Shown here in pieces: positions 23,116-34,540 of a stretch of DNA of 64,000 bases. How positions within the stretch are numbered: the first letter of the stretch is position 1; the number at the start of each line of letters is the position of its first letter. This stretch comes from Cotesia glomerata (lineage: Eukaryota > Arthropoda > Insecta > Hymenoptera > Braconidae). The DNA lies in NCBI RefSeq assembly GCF_020080835.1, contig NC_058166.1:16083043-16147042 (forward strand), read 5' to 3'. A program made the translations under genes and the position numbers. The notes below the pieces were generated by a model. The model was not told where the DNA came from and ran no database searches. It was given only the letters and a program-made list of their open reading frames with translations.

Positions 23116-26012
23116 AATTGATGCGAGTACTCAAATGAAAGGTCTTGATGAGTGTAACATCGAGATGAGCTTATATCTTTAAAAATGTCAATAGTTCACA
23201 AAATACAAGGTAATTTCTTAATTATGTATCTAGAGATAGAGCATTTTTTAATGCAGCCTAAATACTTATCATCATAAATTGACTATTGGCGAGACTGATA
23301 TGAAACCTTGAAAAGGCACAAATTCAAGTCAAGACCTTTGCAATGACACTAAATATCCCCTTTCTTCGCTGAAGAAATAAAAATTTTTTACAGTAACTTT
23401 CTTGTTAAAAAAATTTTTTAACTTACTAATTTTCATTAAAAATTTTTTTTTCGAAATTTAGAAAATTTTTTTTACCAAAAAAATTGCTAAGAAAAATTAA
23501 TATTTCTCCAGCCAAAAAAATTTTCAACAATTTTTTTTCTTCTTACAACATTGCTAATTTTTTTCAAAATAAATGTTTTCTCTCAGAATAAAAGTAAAAC
23601 TTATAAACGTAACTGTTTATATTTACACTAAGCAAATAAAATGAATTAACAGGAACCGGCCATGTGGAACTATAATTTCATAAAATTTATAAACATCTAA
23701 AATAACTGTTTCAGAATAAAAATCCTCCAGCAGAAGTCACCTCTGGTGGATCTGTTTGACTCTGAGGAAGAAATCCACGATTCAAACTACCTCGAGTCCG
23801 AAGAGAAGACAATAAGCTGGCAGGAGAAGATCTTCAGCTCGTCAGAGGTGAAATTATACAGCGAAGAAAAGAACTGCAAGAGCCAGCTCCAGAAAGACTA
23901 CCACGAGCTGATTACCAGCGAGAATGTCCAAGGGTCCAGGCTGTTCACCTACACCGTCGGAGATTCATATCGCCGAGACAAAACCGCGGTCACTTCCAGT
24001 AATTACAGCTCATTTTTATCCAAAAACAATGCTTCGGCTCTGCCTGGGATCCAGAATCGCAAGCCGTTTAACGAACGGTACAACAAACAAGTGGTTGACA
24101 ACAGCCCAACTGACTCTAGGATTCGATCCAGTCACTATTTGTACCTGGACTGCAGAGTTATGTACGTGATGGTGGATTTGTCATCCAGGGAGCAAGTTTC
24201 TTCTGATCCCGAGACTTCGGAAATTCTTCTCTGCACGTTGACTTATAACAAAGCCGGCAAAGTTTTAAGTATTGACCCGGATATCAACAACGCCGAGCCT
24301 TATATCATCGAGAGTATTGGAATGAATTACGAGTACTGGATCGAGCATGTTTCAGTTTGTGATCCGCAAACTGATAATTCAACTAGTAATTTATTAAATG
24401 CAAGTATTTTATTTATTTATTTTTTTTGAAAGTATTTAGGCTGTATTCAAAAATACTATTTCTCTAGATACAAAATTAAGAAATGGCCTTTTAACTTGTG
24501 AACTATTGAAAGTTTTAAAGATATAAGCTCATCCCGATGTTACACTCATCAAGACCTTTCATTTAAGTACCCACATCAATTTTTCATATATTTATATATA
24601 TTATATATATGTATTTATGGAAAATATATCAAAATACATGTGGGTACTTTGTACCTTTGTACACACCGTCCGTCGCTACTACCGATTGAATGATTTAGTG
24701 AGGTCTTCAGACTGATGCGCGGCAATGTTTCGGCATTGCCGATGTTGTTGGAAAGATGACCAAACTTGATTATTTAGAGGAAGTAAAAGTCGTAACAAAA
24801 TACTCAAATGAAAACTCTTGATGAGTGTAACATCAGGATGAGCTTATATCTTTAAAAAGGTCAATAGTTAAGAAAATACAGTGCAATTTATCAAATATCT
24901 TGTGAAATATTGACATTTTCAAAGATATAAGCTCACTCCGACATTATACTCATTGAGACCTTTCATTTGAGTACCCACATCAATTTTTCATATATTTTAT
25001 ATATTTATATATGTTACATATATGTATATATGAAAAATATATCAAAAATGCTTGTGGGTACTCAAATAAAAACTCTTGATGAATGTAACATCAGGATGAG
25101 CTTACATCTTTAAAAATATCAATAATTAAGAAATTACCTTGTATCTTGTGAACTATTGACATTTTTAAAGATATAAGCTCATCTCGACATTACATTCATC
25201 GAGACCTTTCATTTGATTACCCACATCAATTTTTCATATATTTTATATATTTATATATGTTACATATATAAATATATGAAAAATATATCAAAAATGTATG
25301 TGGGTACTGAAATGAAAGCTCTTGATGAGTGTAGCATCATAATGAGCTTATATCTTAAAAAATGTGAATAATAAAGCAATGATGTTGTATTTTGTCCGCT
25401 GATGATATTTTTAACGATATAAGCTCATCTTGACATTACATTCATCGAGACCTTTCATTTGAGTACCCACATCAATTTTTCATATATTTTATATATTTAT
25501 ATATTTCACAAATACCATATATATAAAATATATAAAAATTGCCATGTGGATACTTAAATGAAAGGTCTCGATCAGTGCAACATCATGATGAGCTTATATT
25601 TTAAAAATGTCAATAATTAAGAGATGACCTTGTATTATGAGAATTATTGACATTTTTAAAGATATAAGCTCATCCCGATGTTACACTCATCGAGACCTTT
25701 CATTTGAATACCCACATCAATTTTTTCATATATATATATATATATGAAAAATATATCAAAATGCATGTGGGTACTCAAATTAAAGCTTTTGATGAGTGTA
25801 ACATTAGGATGAGCTTATATCTTCAAAAATGTCAATAGTTTAGAAAGTACAGTGCAATTCAACAAAAGTCATTATTTAATAAAGCAAAGTTGTTTTCATT
25901 AGTTTACAAGCCACGGCAGTCACATAGTACTAGTTTTAATTATTATTAATAATTTAAATTAATTTTAAATTACTCACCCAACATACGAAATTTCAGATAT
26001 TTGTCGCATCAT
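16136..26012 (-). CDS. EF-hand rhomboid intramembrane serine protease (Rho-4/RHBDL-like)
   Basis: Exons on the minus strand: 25978..26012, 20221..20299, 19778..19966, 18714..19039, 16136..16664; 1158 nt, 385 aa, all GT-AG and in phase. Rhomboids cut transmembrane substrates within the membrane; EF-hand forms include Drosophila Rho-4 and vertebrate RHBDL1/3. Seen: a canonical EF-hand loop DLDGDGKISYHE (residues 48-59), a second DLNDSGFLEYPE (86-97), then a six- to seven-helix rhomboid core with HAG and HIVVN, catalytic GASGG (Ser265) and GYVAHFAG (His325). The first exon (MMRQISEISYVG) is short and rests on a good donor, phase and an upstream stop; an alternative start is the ATG inside 20221..20299. 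Exon 1 lies within an intron of the opposing gene Mks1. Not assigned to a single ortholog. Confidence 0.85.
16676..17610. repeat. tandem array of ~150-bp AT-rich units
   Basis: Roughly six to seven degenerate copies of a unit containing GAAATTTTCTGAAAATTCTT, CATAATTATTGTTAAAAATT and an AATAATAAT tract fill the last rhomboid intron. A single reverse-oriented copy is at about 46110-46215. Confidence 0.75.
17719..18641. mobile_element. ~920-bp non-autonomous element with ~25-bp TIRs
   Basis: ATATGGGTGATTCTCTGTAA begins the element near 17719. Its complement TTACAGAGAATCACCCATAT ends it near 18640. The interior contains repeated GTCCCAGGCATTTT and CAGTCCCCTG motifs but no ORF of note. TA-rich ends leave the target duplication (TA or TATA) ambiguous. 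It lies in the last rhomboid intron. Confidence 0.75.
19985..20170. repeat. GTTAGCCGACA foldback repeat
   Basis: AATTAAGTTAGCCGACAC and ATGTCGGCTAATTTAATTTT are inverted ends of a ~180-bp AT-rich unit in a rhomboid intron. This is one representative of a family scattered through the window. Confidence 0.55.
20300..21317. other. intronic/intergenic AT-rich DNA upstream of Mks1
   Basis: On the minus strand this is rhomboid intron 1; on the plus strand it is the Mks1 upstream region. It is low complexity, with an ORF at 20996-21190 that has no recognisable features. No exon is supported. Confidence 0.5.
21318..21330. promoter_or_regulatory. RFX X-box upstream of Mks1
   Basis: GTTGCTAGGCAAC is a palindromic match to the RFX-factor X-box (GYTRYY-N1-3-RRHRAC) and ends 63 bases before the Mks1 ATG. 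RFX factors drive ciliary genes, including Mks1, in flies, worms and vertebrates, so motif, position and target gene agree. Binding is not shown here. Confidence 0.85.
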
Positions 26013-29000
26013 CTTGACTAATTATAAAAAAACATCAAATCACTGACTAATAATTAATAATTGAGCACGTCAGATCGGGTATGAGCTTCTAAGCGTACTG
26101 ATACAAGCACTGACACACGTGTGACTTGTTGTAAAAGAATGTTTGATTATCTGAAGAAAAAGACGGACGCTAAATTGTTATTGCGAAAGCGAGATATTGA
26201 GTGTTATATAAAAAGACCGAGACCGAGACCGATCTTGTACCTACACTTGACTTAGAGCGCACCAACTCCGGGAAATTAATAAATTTTCTTTTCGCCTCAC
26301 CGAATAATTTTTTATAAAGTTCAATGCTTTTTTTAATTGCGATTATTTGGTTTGTTTTTAAGCCAGAAGTGAGAACAATTGGATTCACTATCACGAGATT
26401 ACGGTTTTCAGTGTTTTTATACAATGATAGTCAATGCCGTGTCTTATCATTGTAGTTTAATGTCATTTTATTGGTGGTTTACTAATTGCTGTTATTTATT
26501 ATTATAATTACTACAAAGTGATTATAATTACGGTTTTTTTATAATTGTTCTCATTGTTGATTTAGTCTGCTGACTTTTTTTGAGATATTTTATGCTCCAG
26601 AAAATTGATAATGAAGAATTTATTTTTCATTATCAAGGTGATGTTCATACTTTTAAAATTTTTATAAATTTACATCAATATTAAAAAAAATTATGACATT
26701 GAAGTTTAGAAATTTTTAACAAATTTTTTAATAGTTAAATTGGTACGAAAAAAATTAAATTAAAAAAAAATTATTCGTGAAATTTTTTTTAAACAATTTT
26801 TTTAATGTAATTGATTTGTTAAAAAATTAAAAAAAAAATTGACCGCTCATTTCCGTATTATAAACATAATTTTATATATTTTTTTTTTATTTGTTTCAGG
26901 AAATACCAAAAGTTTACTATCAAGATAAAAATAATTCAGATATCGAATTACCACCTGCAAATATTTTACGTTTATTTTTAACATTAGATTTCACAGAAGC
27001 ACGTGATTTCAATTACAATTCGATATTTATTACGTACACAATCGATTTACCAAAATTCTGGAGCACGAATCATCGCGAAAGACTCTATGGAAGAACTCAG
27101 CGATGTAAAATGATAAATAAATCAGCTCATTTCAGTTACGTAGCTGAAATAACACTGGATCTTGATTTAAATTGTATGAATGATGTGCCCTCGTGGCCTT
27201 ATTTGTTAATTTCCGTCGGTTCTCTGGACAATTGGACCAGGTAATTTATATTATTAAGAGAATAAGAAAAATTTTGTATCCAGGAGTCATATGATAAAAT
27301 CGGTTTTTTTAGAGAAATTTAGTGTCATTGCAAAGGTCTTGACTTGAATTTGTGCCTTTTCAAGGTTTCATATCAGTCTCGCCAATAGTCAATTTATGAT
27401 GATAAGTATTTAGGCTGTATTAAAAAATGCTCTATCTCTAGATACATAATTAAGAAATTACCTAGTATCTCGTGAACTATTGACATTTTTAAAGATATAA
27501 GCTCATCTCGATGTTACACTCATCAAGAGCTTTCATTTGAGTACCCACATCAATTTTTCATATATTTTTATATATTTACATATATTATATATAGGTATAT
27601 ATGAAAAATATATCAAAAATGCATGTGGGTACTCAAATGAAAGCTCTTGATGAGTGTAATAACGGGATGAACTTATATCTTTAAAAATGTCAATAGTTAA
27701 GAAAGTACAGCGTAATTTAACAAATATCTTGTGAAATATTGACATTTTTAAAGATATAACCTCACCCTGACATTACACTTATCGAGACCTTTCATTTGAG
27801 TACCCACATCAATTTTTCATATATTTTTATATATTTACATATATTATATATAGGTATATATGAAAAATATATAAAAAATGCATGTGGGTACTCAAATGAA
27901 AGCTCTTGATGAGTGTAATAACGGGATGAACTTATATCTTTAAAAATCTCAACAGTTAAGAAAGTACAGCGTAATTTAACAAATATCCTGTGAAATATTG
28001 ACATTTTTAAAGATATAACCTCACCCTGACATTACACTTATCGAAACCTTTCATTTGAGTACCCACATCAATTTTTCATATATTTATATATATTATATAT
28101 ATGTTTATATGAAAAATATATCAAAATGCATGTGGGTACTCAAATGAAAGCTCTTGGTGAGTGTAACATCAGGATGAGCTTATATCTTAAAAAATGTGAA
28201 TAATAAAGCAATGACGTTGTATTTTGTCCACTGATGATATTTTTAACGATATAAGCTCACCCTGATGTTACACTCATCAAGACCTTTCATTTGAGTACCC
28301 ACATCAATTTTTCATATATTTATATAGATTATATCTATATACATATGCAAAATATATTAAAATGCATGTGGGTACTCAAATGAAAGCTTTCGATGAGTGT
28401 AACATCGGGATGAGCTTATATCTTTAAAAACATCAATATTTAAGAAGGTACAGTGCAATTTAACAAAAGTCATTATTTAACGAAACAAAATTTTATTTAT
28501 TTATAGTTCACAAGTCACGGCAGTCACATAGTGATTGCAAGGTTACTAGTTTTCAATAAATTAATATAATAATAAATGAAGATAGAATAAGTAAGAAAAA
28601 TATAAAAAAATAAATTTTTTTCAGGTATCGGATAGAAGGTTACACATCAATACCTCTGCCATCGTCTTCTGGGTCCTACGAGTTCAGGTTACAAACTTGG
28701 AGACCAGTTTACGGAGTCATCAATACTCTAAGAAGATTTTTCACCGGCGGAACTGCTGAGCTGGAAGATATCGCTTATTGCGGAATACCCCGAGACCACG
28801 AAGGAAAGAGCTTGGACAAAAAACAACTCAGGGTTGTGCCTAGTGGAACTGTTGGTCTAAAGGTTAATATTGTTCAGCAGATTAAGAGCAGCTCCAAAAA
28901 TCGAGAATATAAGTTTCAGGAGAGATTGAACTCTGGGAGCTTACTTAATACTGTTAATAGTGTGCTAGAGCAGTTTAAAGCTGCGAGGGAGAGGATGATC

Positions 29001-29042
29001 CAAGCGAGATCTGATAGAATTGATTTTTTAAATAAAGATTAG
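21394..29042 (+). CDS. Mks1: Meckel syndrome type 1 protein homolog (B9 domain, ciliary transition zone)
   Basis: Exons 21394..21473, 23715..24399, 26900..27240 and 28625..29042; 1524 nt, 507 aa. MKS1 is a B9-domain protein of the tectonic-like complex at the transition zone of cilia. Seen: GEYRVNQPIDHFKLKI near the start, ISWQEKIFSSSE, RLFTYTV, YLDCRVMYVMVDL, then the B9 domain across exons 3-4 (FTEARDFNYNSIFITYTID, WPYLLISVGS, RYRIEGYTSIPLP, TWRP, RFFTGG) and a helical ERMIQARSDR tail. Length is close to vertebrate MKS1 (~560 aa). Intron 2 uses a GC donor (AAT|GCAAGT); intron 3 is nearly all Helitron. An X-box precedes the ATG. In insects cilia are mainly in sensory neurons and sperm. Confidence 0.9.
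22109..23360 (-). mobile_element. Helitron-like element (H3), 5'-truncated
   Basis: Its 3' end is the GCAGTTACGATGTGACTGC hairpin plus CTAG at 22109. At least four palindrome units follow, and the sequence fades near 23360 after the conserved CTTTGCAATGACACTAAAT segment. It occupies most of Mks1 intron 1. Confidence 0.7.
23080..23112. repeat. (TA)n microsatellite
   Basis: TA run in the core of a Helitron palindrome unit. Confidence 0.85.
24400..24405 (+). promoter_or_regulatory. GC-type splice donor of Mks1 intron 2
   Basis: GCAAGT follows codon AAT in phase 0, and the next exon (26900, after TTTGTTTCAG) is also phase 0. The nearby GT at 24386 would break the frame. With the GC donor the gene closes at 507 codons plus stop. 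Confidence 0.65.
24432..25933 (+). mobile_element. Helitron-like element (H4), truncated, with 18S insert
   Basis: Starts in the conserved AGTATTTAGGCTG segment (5' end lost), carries about five palindrome units and ends CACATAG-TACTAG with half the terminal hairpin deleted. A fragment of 18S rDNA interrupts one unit. It lies in Mks1 intron 2. Confidence 0.7.
24654..24798 (+). pseudogene. 18S rRNA 3'-end fragment inserted in a Helitron unit
   Basis: Matches the 3' minor domain of eukaryotic 18S rRNA: TTTGTACACACCGTCCGTCG, CTACTACCGATTGAATGATT, TTTAGTGAGGTCTTCAGACT, a diverged helix-44 loop, then GAGGAAGTAAAAGTCGTAAC. Most differences from canonical text are C-to-T or G-to-A. It interrupts GGGTAC/TCAAATG of the palindrome arm with TAC on both sides. 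At ~145 bp it cannot be functional rRNA. Confidence 0.92.
26013..26450 (-). promoter_or_regulatory. candidate rhomboid promoter inside Mks1 intron 2
   Basis: Upstream of rhomboid exon 1 on the minus strand, TTTTTATATAACAC (near 26203-26217) resembles a TATA box about 190 bp before the ATG, with a triple GACCGA repeat beside it. An 84-codon ORF here has no recognisable features. The assignment is tentative. Confidence 0.35.
27247..28549 (+). mobile_element. Helitron-like element (H5) filling Mks1 intron 3
   Basis: Begins TATATTATTAAGAGAATAAG six bases after the exon-3 boundary. It carries about four palindrome units and ends with hairpin GCAGTCACATAGTGATTGC and GGTTACTAG at 28549. The intron is 27241-28624, so only about 80 bp of it are not Helitron. 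Confidence 0.8.
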
Positions 29043-29065
29043 TTTTTTTATGGAGAATTTATGCC

Positions 29066-29071
29066 AATAAA
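29066..29071 (+). terminator. Mks1 poly(A) signal
   Basis: Canonical AATAAA 23 bases after the Mks1 stop codon, just before a repeat array begins. Confidence 0.6.
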
Positions 29072-29119
29072 ATGTAATTAGTATTTTACTTTAAGTTGAA
29101 AATTTAAAATGAATTTTTA

Positions 29120-30215
29120 AAAAATTAAAAAATACCATCAGTAAACAAAATACAACGTAATTTCTTCATTATTGACATTTTTAAAGAAATAAGCTCATCC
29201 TGAAGTTACGCTCATCAAGACCTTTCATTTGAGTACCCACATGCATTTTTGATATATATTTTATATATATGATATTTCTCATGTTTGTGAAATATATAAA
29301 ATGTGTCAAAAATTCATGTGGGTATTCTAATGAAAGGTCTAGATAAGTGTAACTCCAGGATGAGCTTAGATCTTTAAAAATGTCAATAATTAAGAAATAA
29401 CGTTGTATTTTGTCTACTGATCATATTTTTTACAACATAAGCTCATCCTGATGATATGCTCATAAAGAGCTTTCATTTGAGTACCCACATGCATTTTTGA
29501 TATATATTTTATATATATGATATTTCTCATATTTGTGAAATATAAAATATATGAAAAATTGATGTGGGTACTCAAATGAAAGGTCTCGATAAGTATAACT
29601 TCAGGATGAGCTTATATCGTTAAAAATATCAACAGCAGACAAAATACAACGTCATTTATTAATTATTGATATTTTTTAAAATATAAGCTCATTCTGATGT
29701 TACACTCATCAAGAGCTTTCATTTGAGTACCCACATGCATTTTTTCATATATTTTATATATATATGATATTTTTCATATTTGTGAAATATATAAAATATA
29801 TGAAAAATTGATGTGGGTACTCAAATGAAAGGTCTCGATAAGTATAACTTCAGGATGAGCTTATATCGTTAAAAATATCAACAGTAGACAAAATACAACG
29901 TCATTTATTAAATATTGATATTTTTAAAAATATAAGCTCATCCTGATGTTACACTCATCAAGAGCTTTCATTTGAGTACCCACATGCATTTTTGATATAT
30001 ATTTTATATATATGATATTTCTCATATTTGTGAAATATAAAATATATGAAAAATTGATGTGGGTACTCAAATGAAAGGTCTCGATGAGTGTAACTCCAAG
30101 ATGAGCTTATATCGTTAAAAATATCATCAGTAGACAAAATACAACGTCATTTCTTAATTGTTGCTATTTTTCAAGGTATAAACTCATCCTGATGTTCATC
30201 GCGACCCTTCATTTT
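29120..30215. repeat. tandem array of Helitron palindrome units without element ends
   Basis: About four units with CTTTCATTTGAGTACCCACA / GTGGGTACTCAAATGAAAGG arms and near-identical TATATATGATATTTCTCATA centres, more alike to each other than to other arrays. Neither the TCTATATT end nor the hairpin end is present. Confidence 0.75.
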
Positions 30216-33200
30216 TTATTAAATTTTTTTTATAATAATTTGATTACTAAAAATTTTTAAAATTTCTCTTGTCATAAATTATTTATATAAAAACATAGAT
30301 ACAGCGCACTTAATAAAAGCGTTTTAAAAAATGTCTTCCGAACAAATAAAAAAAAAAAATAAATTTAAAAACTAAAGAAGGGCTGGTAAAATACAAATTA
30401 ACAAATTAGTCAATAACGGTGGTGATTTATTTCAACAAAAATAACAATTTACATTAAATTGTTTAGATAATAATATTATCGTGTATGCTACACCGGTAGA
30501 GTTTACTGTAGGCGTGGTATGCGCTCGCTCACTATTTAATATTTATCCACTCATTTATTTATTTATTTATTTATTTATTTAATATATCGTTTCCAATGAA
30601 TTACATTTACTTTTTACTTCAGTAAAATTGTTAATTATCATTAAATCAGCTTCTTTATTCCGACCGTCTATTTTACAACGAGAGCCAACATAAGCTCAGT
30701 AATTAATTAATTACTTTATAATTAATTTATCATATTTATTATAATATATTTAGTTTTAAATATACAGCCTTTTTTAACGATCAACTGAATAACTGATCGT
30801 GACCAAGCTTTTTTTATTAATTATAATTTATAATCGCATAGGTACAATTGTAACAATATAATTACGTGTCTAGTCTATGTCTTATTTAATTTAATTTTTT
30901 CAAATTTATTTTACCATTTATTTTTTAGTCATTTTGGAGCAATAGCAGTGATAGATTCGTTCCTTAATTTATTATTAGAGCTTAAGTACTCATTAATCGG
31001 ATGCAGTACCTTAGATCACGGTTTTGGAAGCATAAAAAATTTTTATTTTAATTAAAACTTGGCATTTGACAATTGAACGATCAAATTATTTATTTAAACA
31101 ATTATTGCAATGTAAGACACGGTACGGATAAAGAAAATTCTAATTAAATAATAATAATAATTAGTTATTATTTTACAGCTGCAGTAAAAGGCACCGGTCC
31201 CTTGGTTTTATCAACAATATTTTCATTTTTAATTATTACAATAAAACTTTGGAATTTTTCTTTTTTTTATTTTAAACAATTGAAGTTTAAAATAATTATA
31301 ATTATTTGAAATTTATTTTTTTTTAAGGGATAAAATTATTTAAAAATTAACAAACATCTGAAAATTTTTTTACATTTTTAAAACAATTAAATTATTTTTT
31401 TTAATTTTTATTTTAAAAAAAGTGAATTTTTTTTTTAATTTATTTGTAATAAAAATTAAAATTTTCAAATGTTTGCTAATTGTGAAAATTAAGAAAAAAA
31501 ATGATGTTAAAATTAATGAAAATTAAATCAGACGATATTTGAAAATTTTTATAATTATTTTTATTGAAAAATTAGAAAAAAAATTTATATTTGTAAAAAA
31601 TTTGAAAAACTGAGTGCAATTTTAAAAAAATATTTTTTGTTCCAATTTAATTTAAAAAAAAAAAATTTTTAAGTCGGCTAACTTTAATAATACTAAAGTT
31701 AGACGAAAAATTTACAGTTTTTTACAAATGAAATTTTTTTGTAATCATTTTATTAATGGAAAAAAATCTTAAAAATTCTTTAATGTCGGCTAACTTAATT
31801 ATCATCATTTTATGATACTGAAGTTAGCCGACATTTTTAATTTTTCTTTAATAATTAAATTAGACCAAAAAAATATTTTTTTTAATTTTTACTTAAAAAA
31901 TAGAACTTAAATTTAATTTTTTAAATATCAAATTTTTTTTTTAATAATTTTTTTAATAAAAAAAATTCTAAAAATTTTTAAATGTCAGCTAACTGAATTT
32001 TCATTTTTTAATAATACTAATATATAACTAAAGTTAGCCGAAGTTTCTATTTTTTTTTTTTTCCAATTATTAAATTAGACCAAAAAAATTATTTTTTTTA
32101 AATTGCACTTTAAGTTTTTTTACAAATAAAATTTTTTTTTCTTATTTTTTTGTAATAAAAAAAATTCTAAAAATTATTAAATGTCAGCTAACTCAATTTT
32201 CATTAAAATCAGCCGACGTTCAAGAATTTTTAATTTTTTTCATCAATTCAATTACAATAAAAAAAAATAATTATAAAAAATTTTTAAAATGAAATTTTTT
32301 AATAAAAAAAAAATAATTAAAGATTTTCAAATATCGGCTAATTTAATTTTCATAAAAAAAGCATAACAGGGCGCAGTCCACATTTTTATTATATATAAAT
32401 AAAAAGTAATGCAAATATAAAATTAGGCTGTATAAAAAAGGTAAATGTGAATGTTAAGTGCGTAATAATTGAGAGTGATAATGGATATTTTAAAATTAAT
32501 GACAATGAAATAAAATAAAAATTCACATTTATTCGTAGTTATTGACAGTTAATGTAATTTATTATCAGCAAATAATTATCATTATTATTTTAGTTATTTA
32601 TTAAATAATAATATTAATTAATTAATTAATAATTTTAATCCATTCGTAAAGAGAACGTATCTGAAAGTTCCCTAGTCAGTTCGTCAATTTTTTATTTTAT
32701 TTAAACATTTTTTTTTTATTTATTTTCTACTTGTTTTTTAAAACTTTCTATATCTAATGTACCTAGTATGTACTTATTACACTAAAATATATATCTAAGT
32801 TTAATTACTTAATTGTTCGTCTTAAAAACTATTAACTATTTACAACGTTATTATTTTAACCAGTTTTAATTTTTTTATAATATTTATATTTTTATTTATT
32901 ATTTATATGTATATAAAGAAAGAAATAAGTGTACAATTAGTAATTGTAATTACCAGCAGATAATTAACACTTGTTCTTTTTTTATTTATTTTTTTTTTTT
33001 TCATCAGTGAAATTATAATTATCCACACTGGTACTCATCACAGACGTATTCAAAATAAAAACACGCACACCTTTAACATTAATTATTATTATTATGATTA
33101 ATATTATTATTATAATAATTATAATTATTATGATTATCATAACGATATTTGTGTATTTACAAAAAAAAAATTTATTCCTTAGTTTGGAAATAATATTCAT

Positions 33201-33800
33201 TTATAATTATTTATTTATTATTTTATCATTAACTGTTTAATTATTATTATTATTATTATTATTATTATCAATAGTAGTACAACTAATTTAATTATACATA
33301 AATTTAACTTTAAATTTGGCTTTCATGCCGTGCATTAAAGCTTTAGCTTTAGCGTCCGTGGTTTTCATATTATTATTATTATTTTCGTTTTTTATAATTG
33401 ATCATAAGAATGTTTTTATGGAATGATTTTATTTTTTTTTTAATTACTTTTTTTTTTTTTTTTTTTTTTTTTAGAAAATAATAAAATAAATTTACACAAA
33501 AAAAGATAACAAATAAAATATTATCATTCCACAAAATAATTCTAAAAACAATTATGATTATTAATTACAGTAATTATAAATAAAATGGTAAAGTTAAAAA
33601 ACAAAAATAATGTGACTTATATTCGTCTAAAAGACGGAAAATAATGTTTATAAAAAACCACTTTTTTGGCTTTTTTTTTAGACAGTAATTTTTATTAAAT
33701 AATTTAATTATTTTTGAATAATTTTTTATACCATTTAAATAATTAATTTAAAAAAATTTATTAAATTTTTTATTTTAAATAGACAAGAAATTTTAGACAT
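30216..33800. other. intergenic AT-rich region between Mks1 and Smr
   Basis: No gene is supported. It holds TTTA and ATT microsatellites (30552-30583, 33060-33140, 33238-33270), a 25-T run (33448-33472), and between about 31500 and 32350 a cluster of GTTAGCCGACA/TGTCGGCTAAC foldback units. It may include a long Smr 3' UTR. Confidence 0.55.
31500..32355. repeat. cluster of GTTAGCCGACA foldback units
   Basis: Consecutive AT-rich units bounded by AAGTTAGCCGACAT and ATGTCGGCTAACTTAA (variants TCAGCTAAC) occur head to tail. Each is about 150-200 bp with a poly-A/T interior. Confidence 0.6.
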
Positions 33801-34078
33801 AAAAGAACAAGATGACACTGGATATCATCCAGTGAAAAAAAAATTTCAGATAGTATCCTGTATAATTTGGATTATTCTCAGTAGAATCTTGAATTATATC
33901 CAATGATATCGCCACCATTTTTTTTTCTAGTGCCTGCGCACTTAACATTATCATATCTATCATGTATTTTAGATATTAGGATAGTCAAATATTGTTTTAA
34001 ATACTATTTGAAATTTTTTTCACCACAGATATCACTGAGTATAATCTAGGATGATATCCAGTATCATCTTGTTCTTTT
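33801..34078. mobile_element. foldback MITE with AAAAGAACAAGATGA ends
   Basis: AAAAGAACAAGATGACACTG at 33801 is mirrored by TATCATCTTGTTCTTTT ending near 34078. The inner text GGATATCATCC/GGATGATATCC is also inverted. About 278 bp with no coding potential. Confidence 0.65.
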
Positions 34079-34086
34079 CGTGTAAG

Positions 34087-34267
34087 ATAAAAGACCCAGT
34101 TATTGAAACTTGCAATTTTATTTTAATTAAAAAAAAGCCTCCAATAAATTAATAAATACAATTAGTAAATTATAAATTTTTAGATAATTGGATTTTATTT
34201 TATTTTTTTAAATTGGAATAAAATTGCTAGTGTCAATCAACTAGGCCAGTGTCAGTAACTGGGTCTT
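34087..34267. mobile_element. short TIR element with AAGACCCAGTTATTGA ends
   Basis: AAAGACCCAGTTATTGA and GTCAGTAACTGGGTCTTT are inverted ends of a ~180-bp element. Related ends occur at about 13205 and 34545 and at both ends of the 39211-40554 element. Confidence 0.6.
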
Positions 34268-34540
34268 TTTCTTTTTTACACTGTCAAAATTTAGTGTTTT
34301 TTTTAAATTTATTTTTTAATCATTTTTTTTATCAATAATTTAAATCAATAATAATATTGACATTGACCTATCCAATTAAAAAATTAAATAACCTTATTTT
34401 AATTAAAAAAATGAAATCTCAAAAAACCAATTATCTGAAAATTTATAATTTAATAATTGTATTTCTTAATTTATTGAAGCTGCCTTTTTTTTTTTAATTA
34501 AAATAAAATTATAAGTGTCAATAACCGGGTATTTTACCTT

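Noticed and set aside
24654..24798. Genuine rRNA gene
   Set aside because: Only ~145 bp of 18S with substitutions, embedded in a transposon inside an intron.
26170..26424. 84-codon minus-strand ORF upstream of rhomboid exon 1
   Set aside because: No recognisable motif and position in a likely promoter/5' UTR.
29120..30215. CRISPR-like tandem repeat array
   Set aside because: Regular palindromic repeats, but the units are Helitron-derived in a eukaryotic genome, with AT-rich homologous cores rather than unique spacers.
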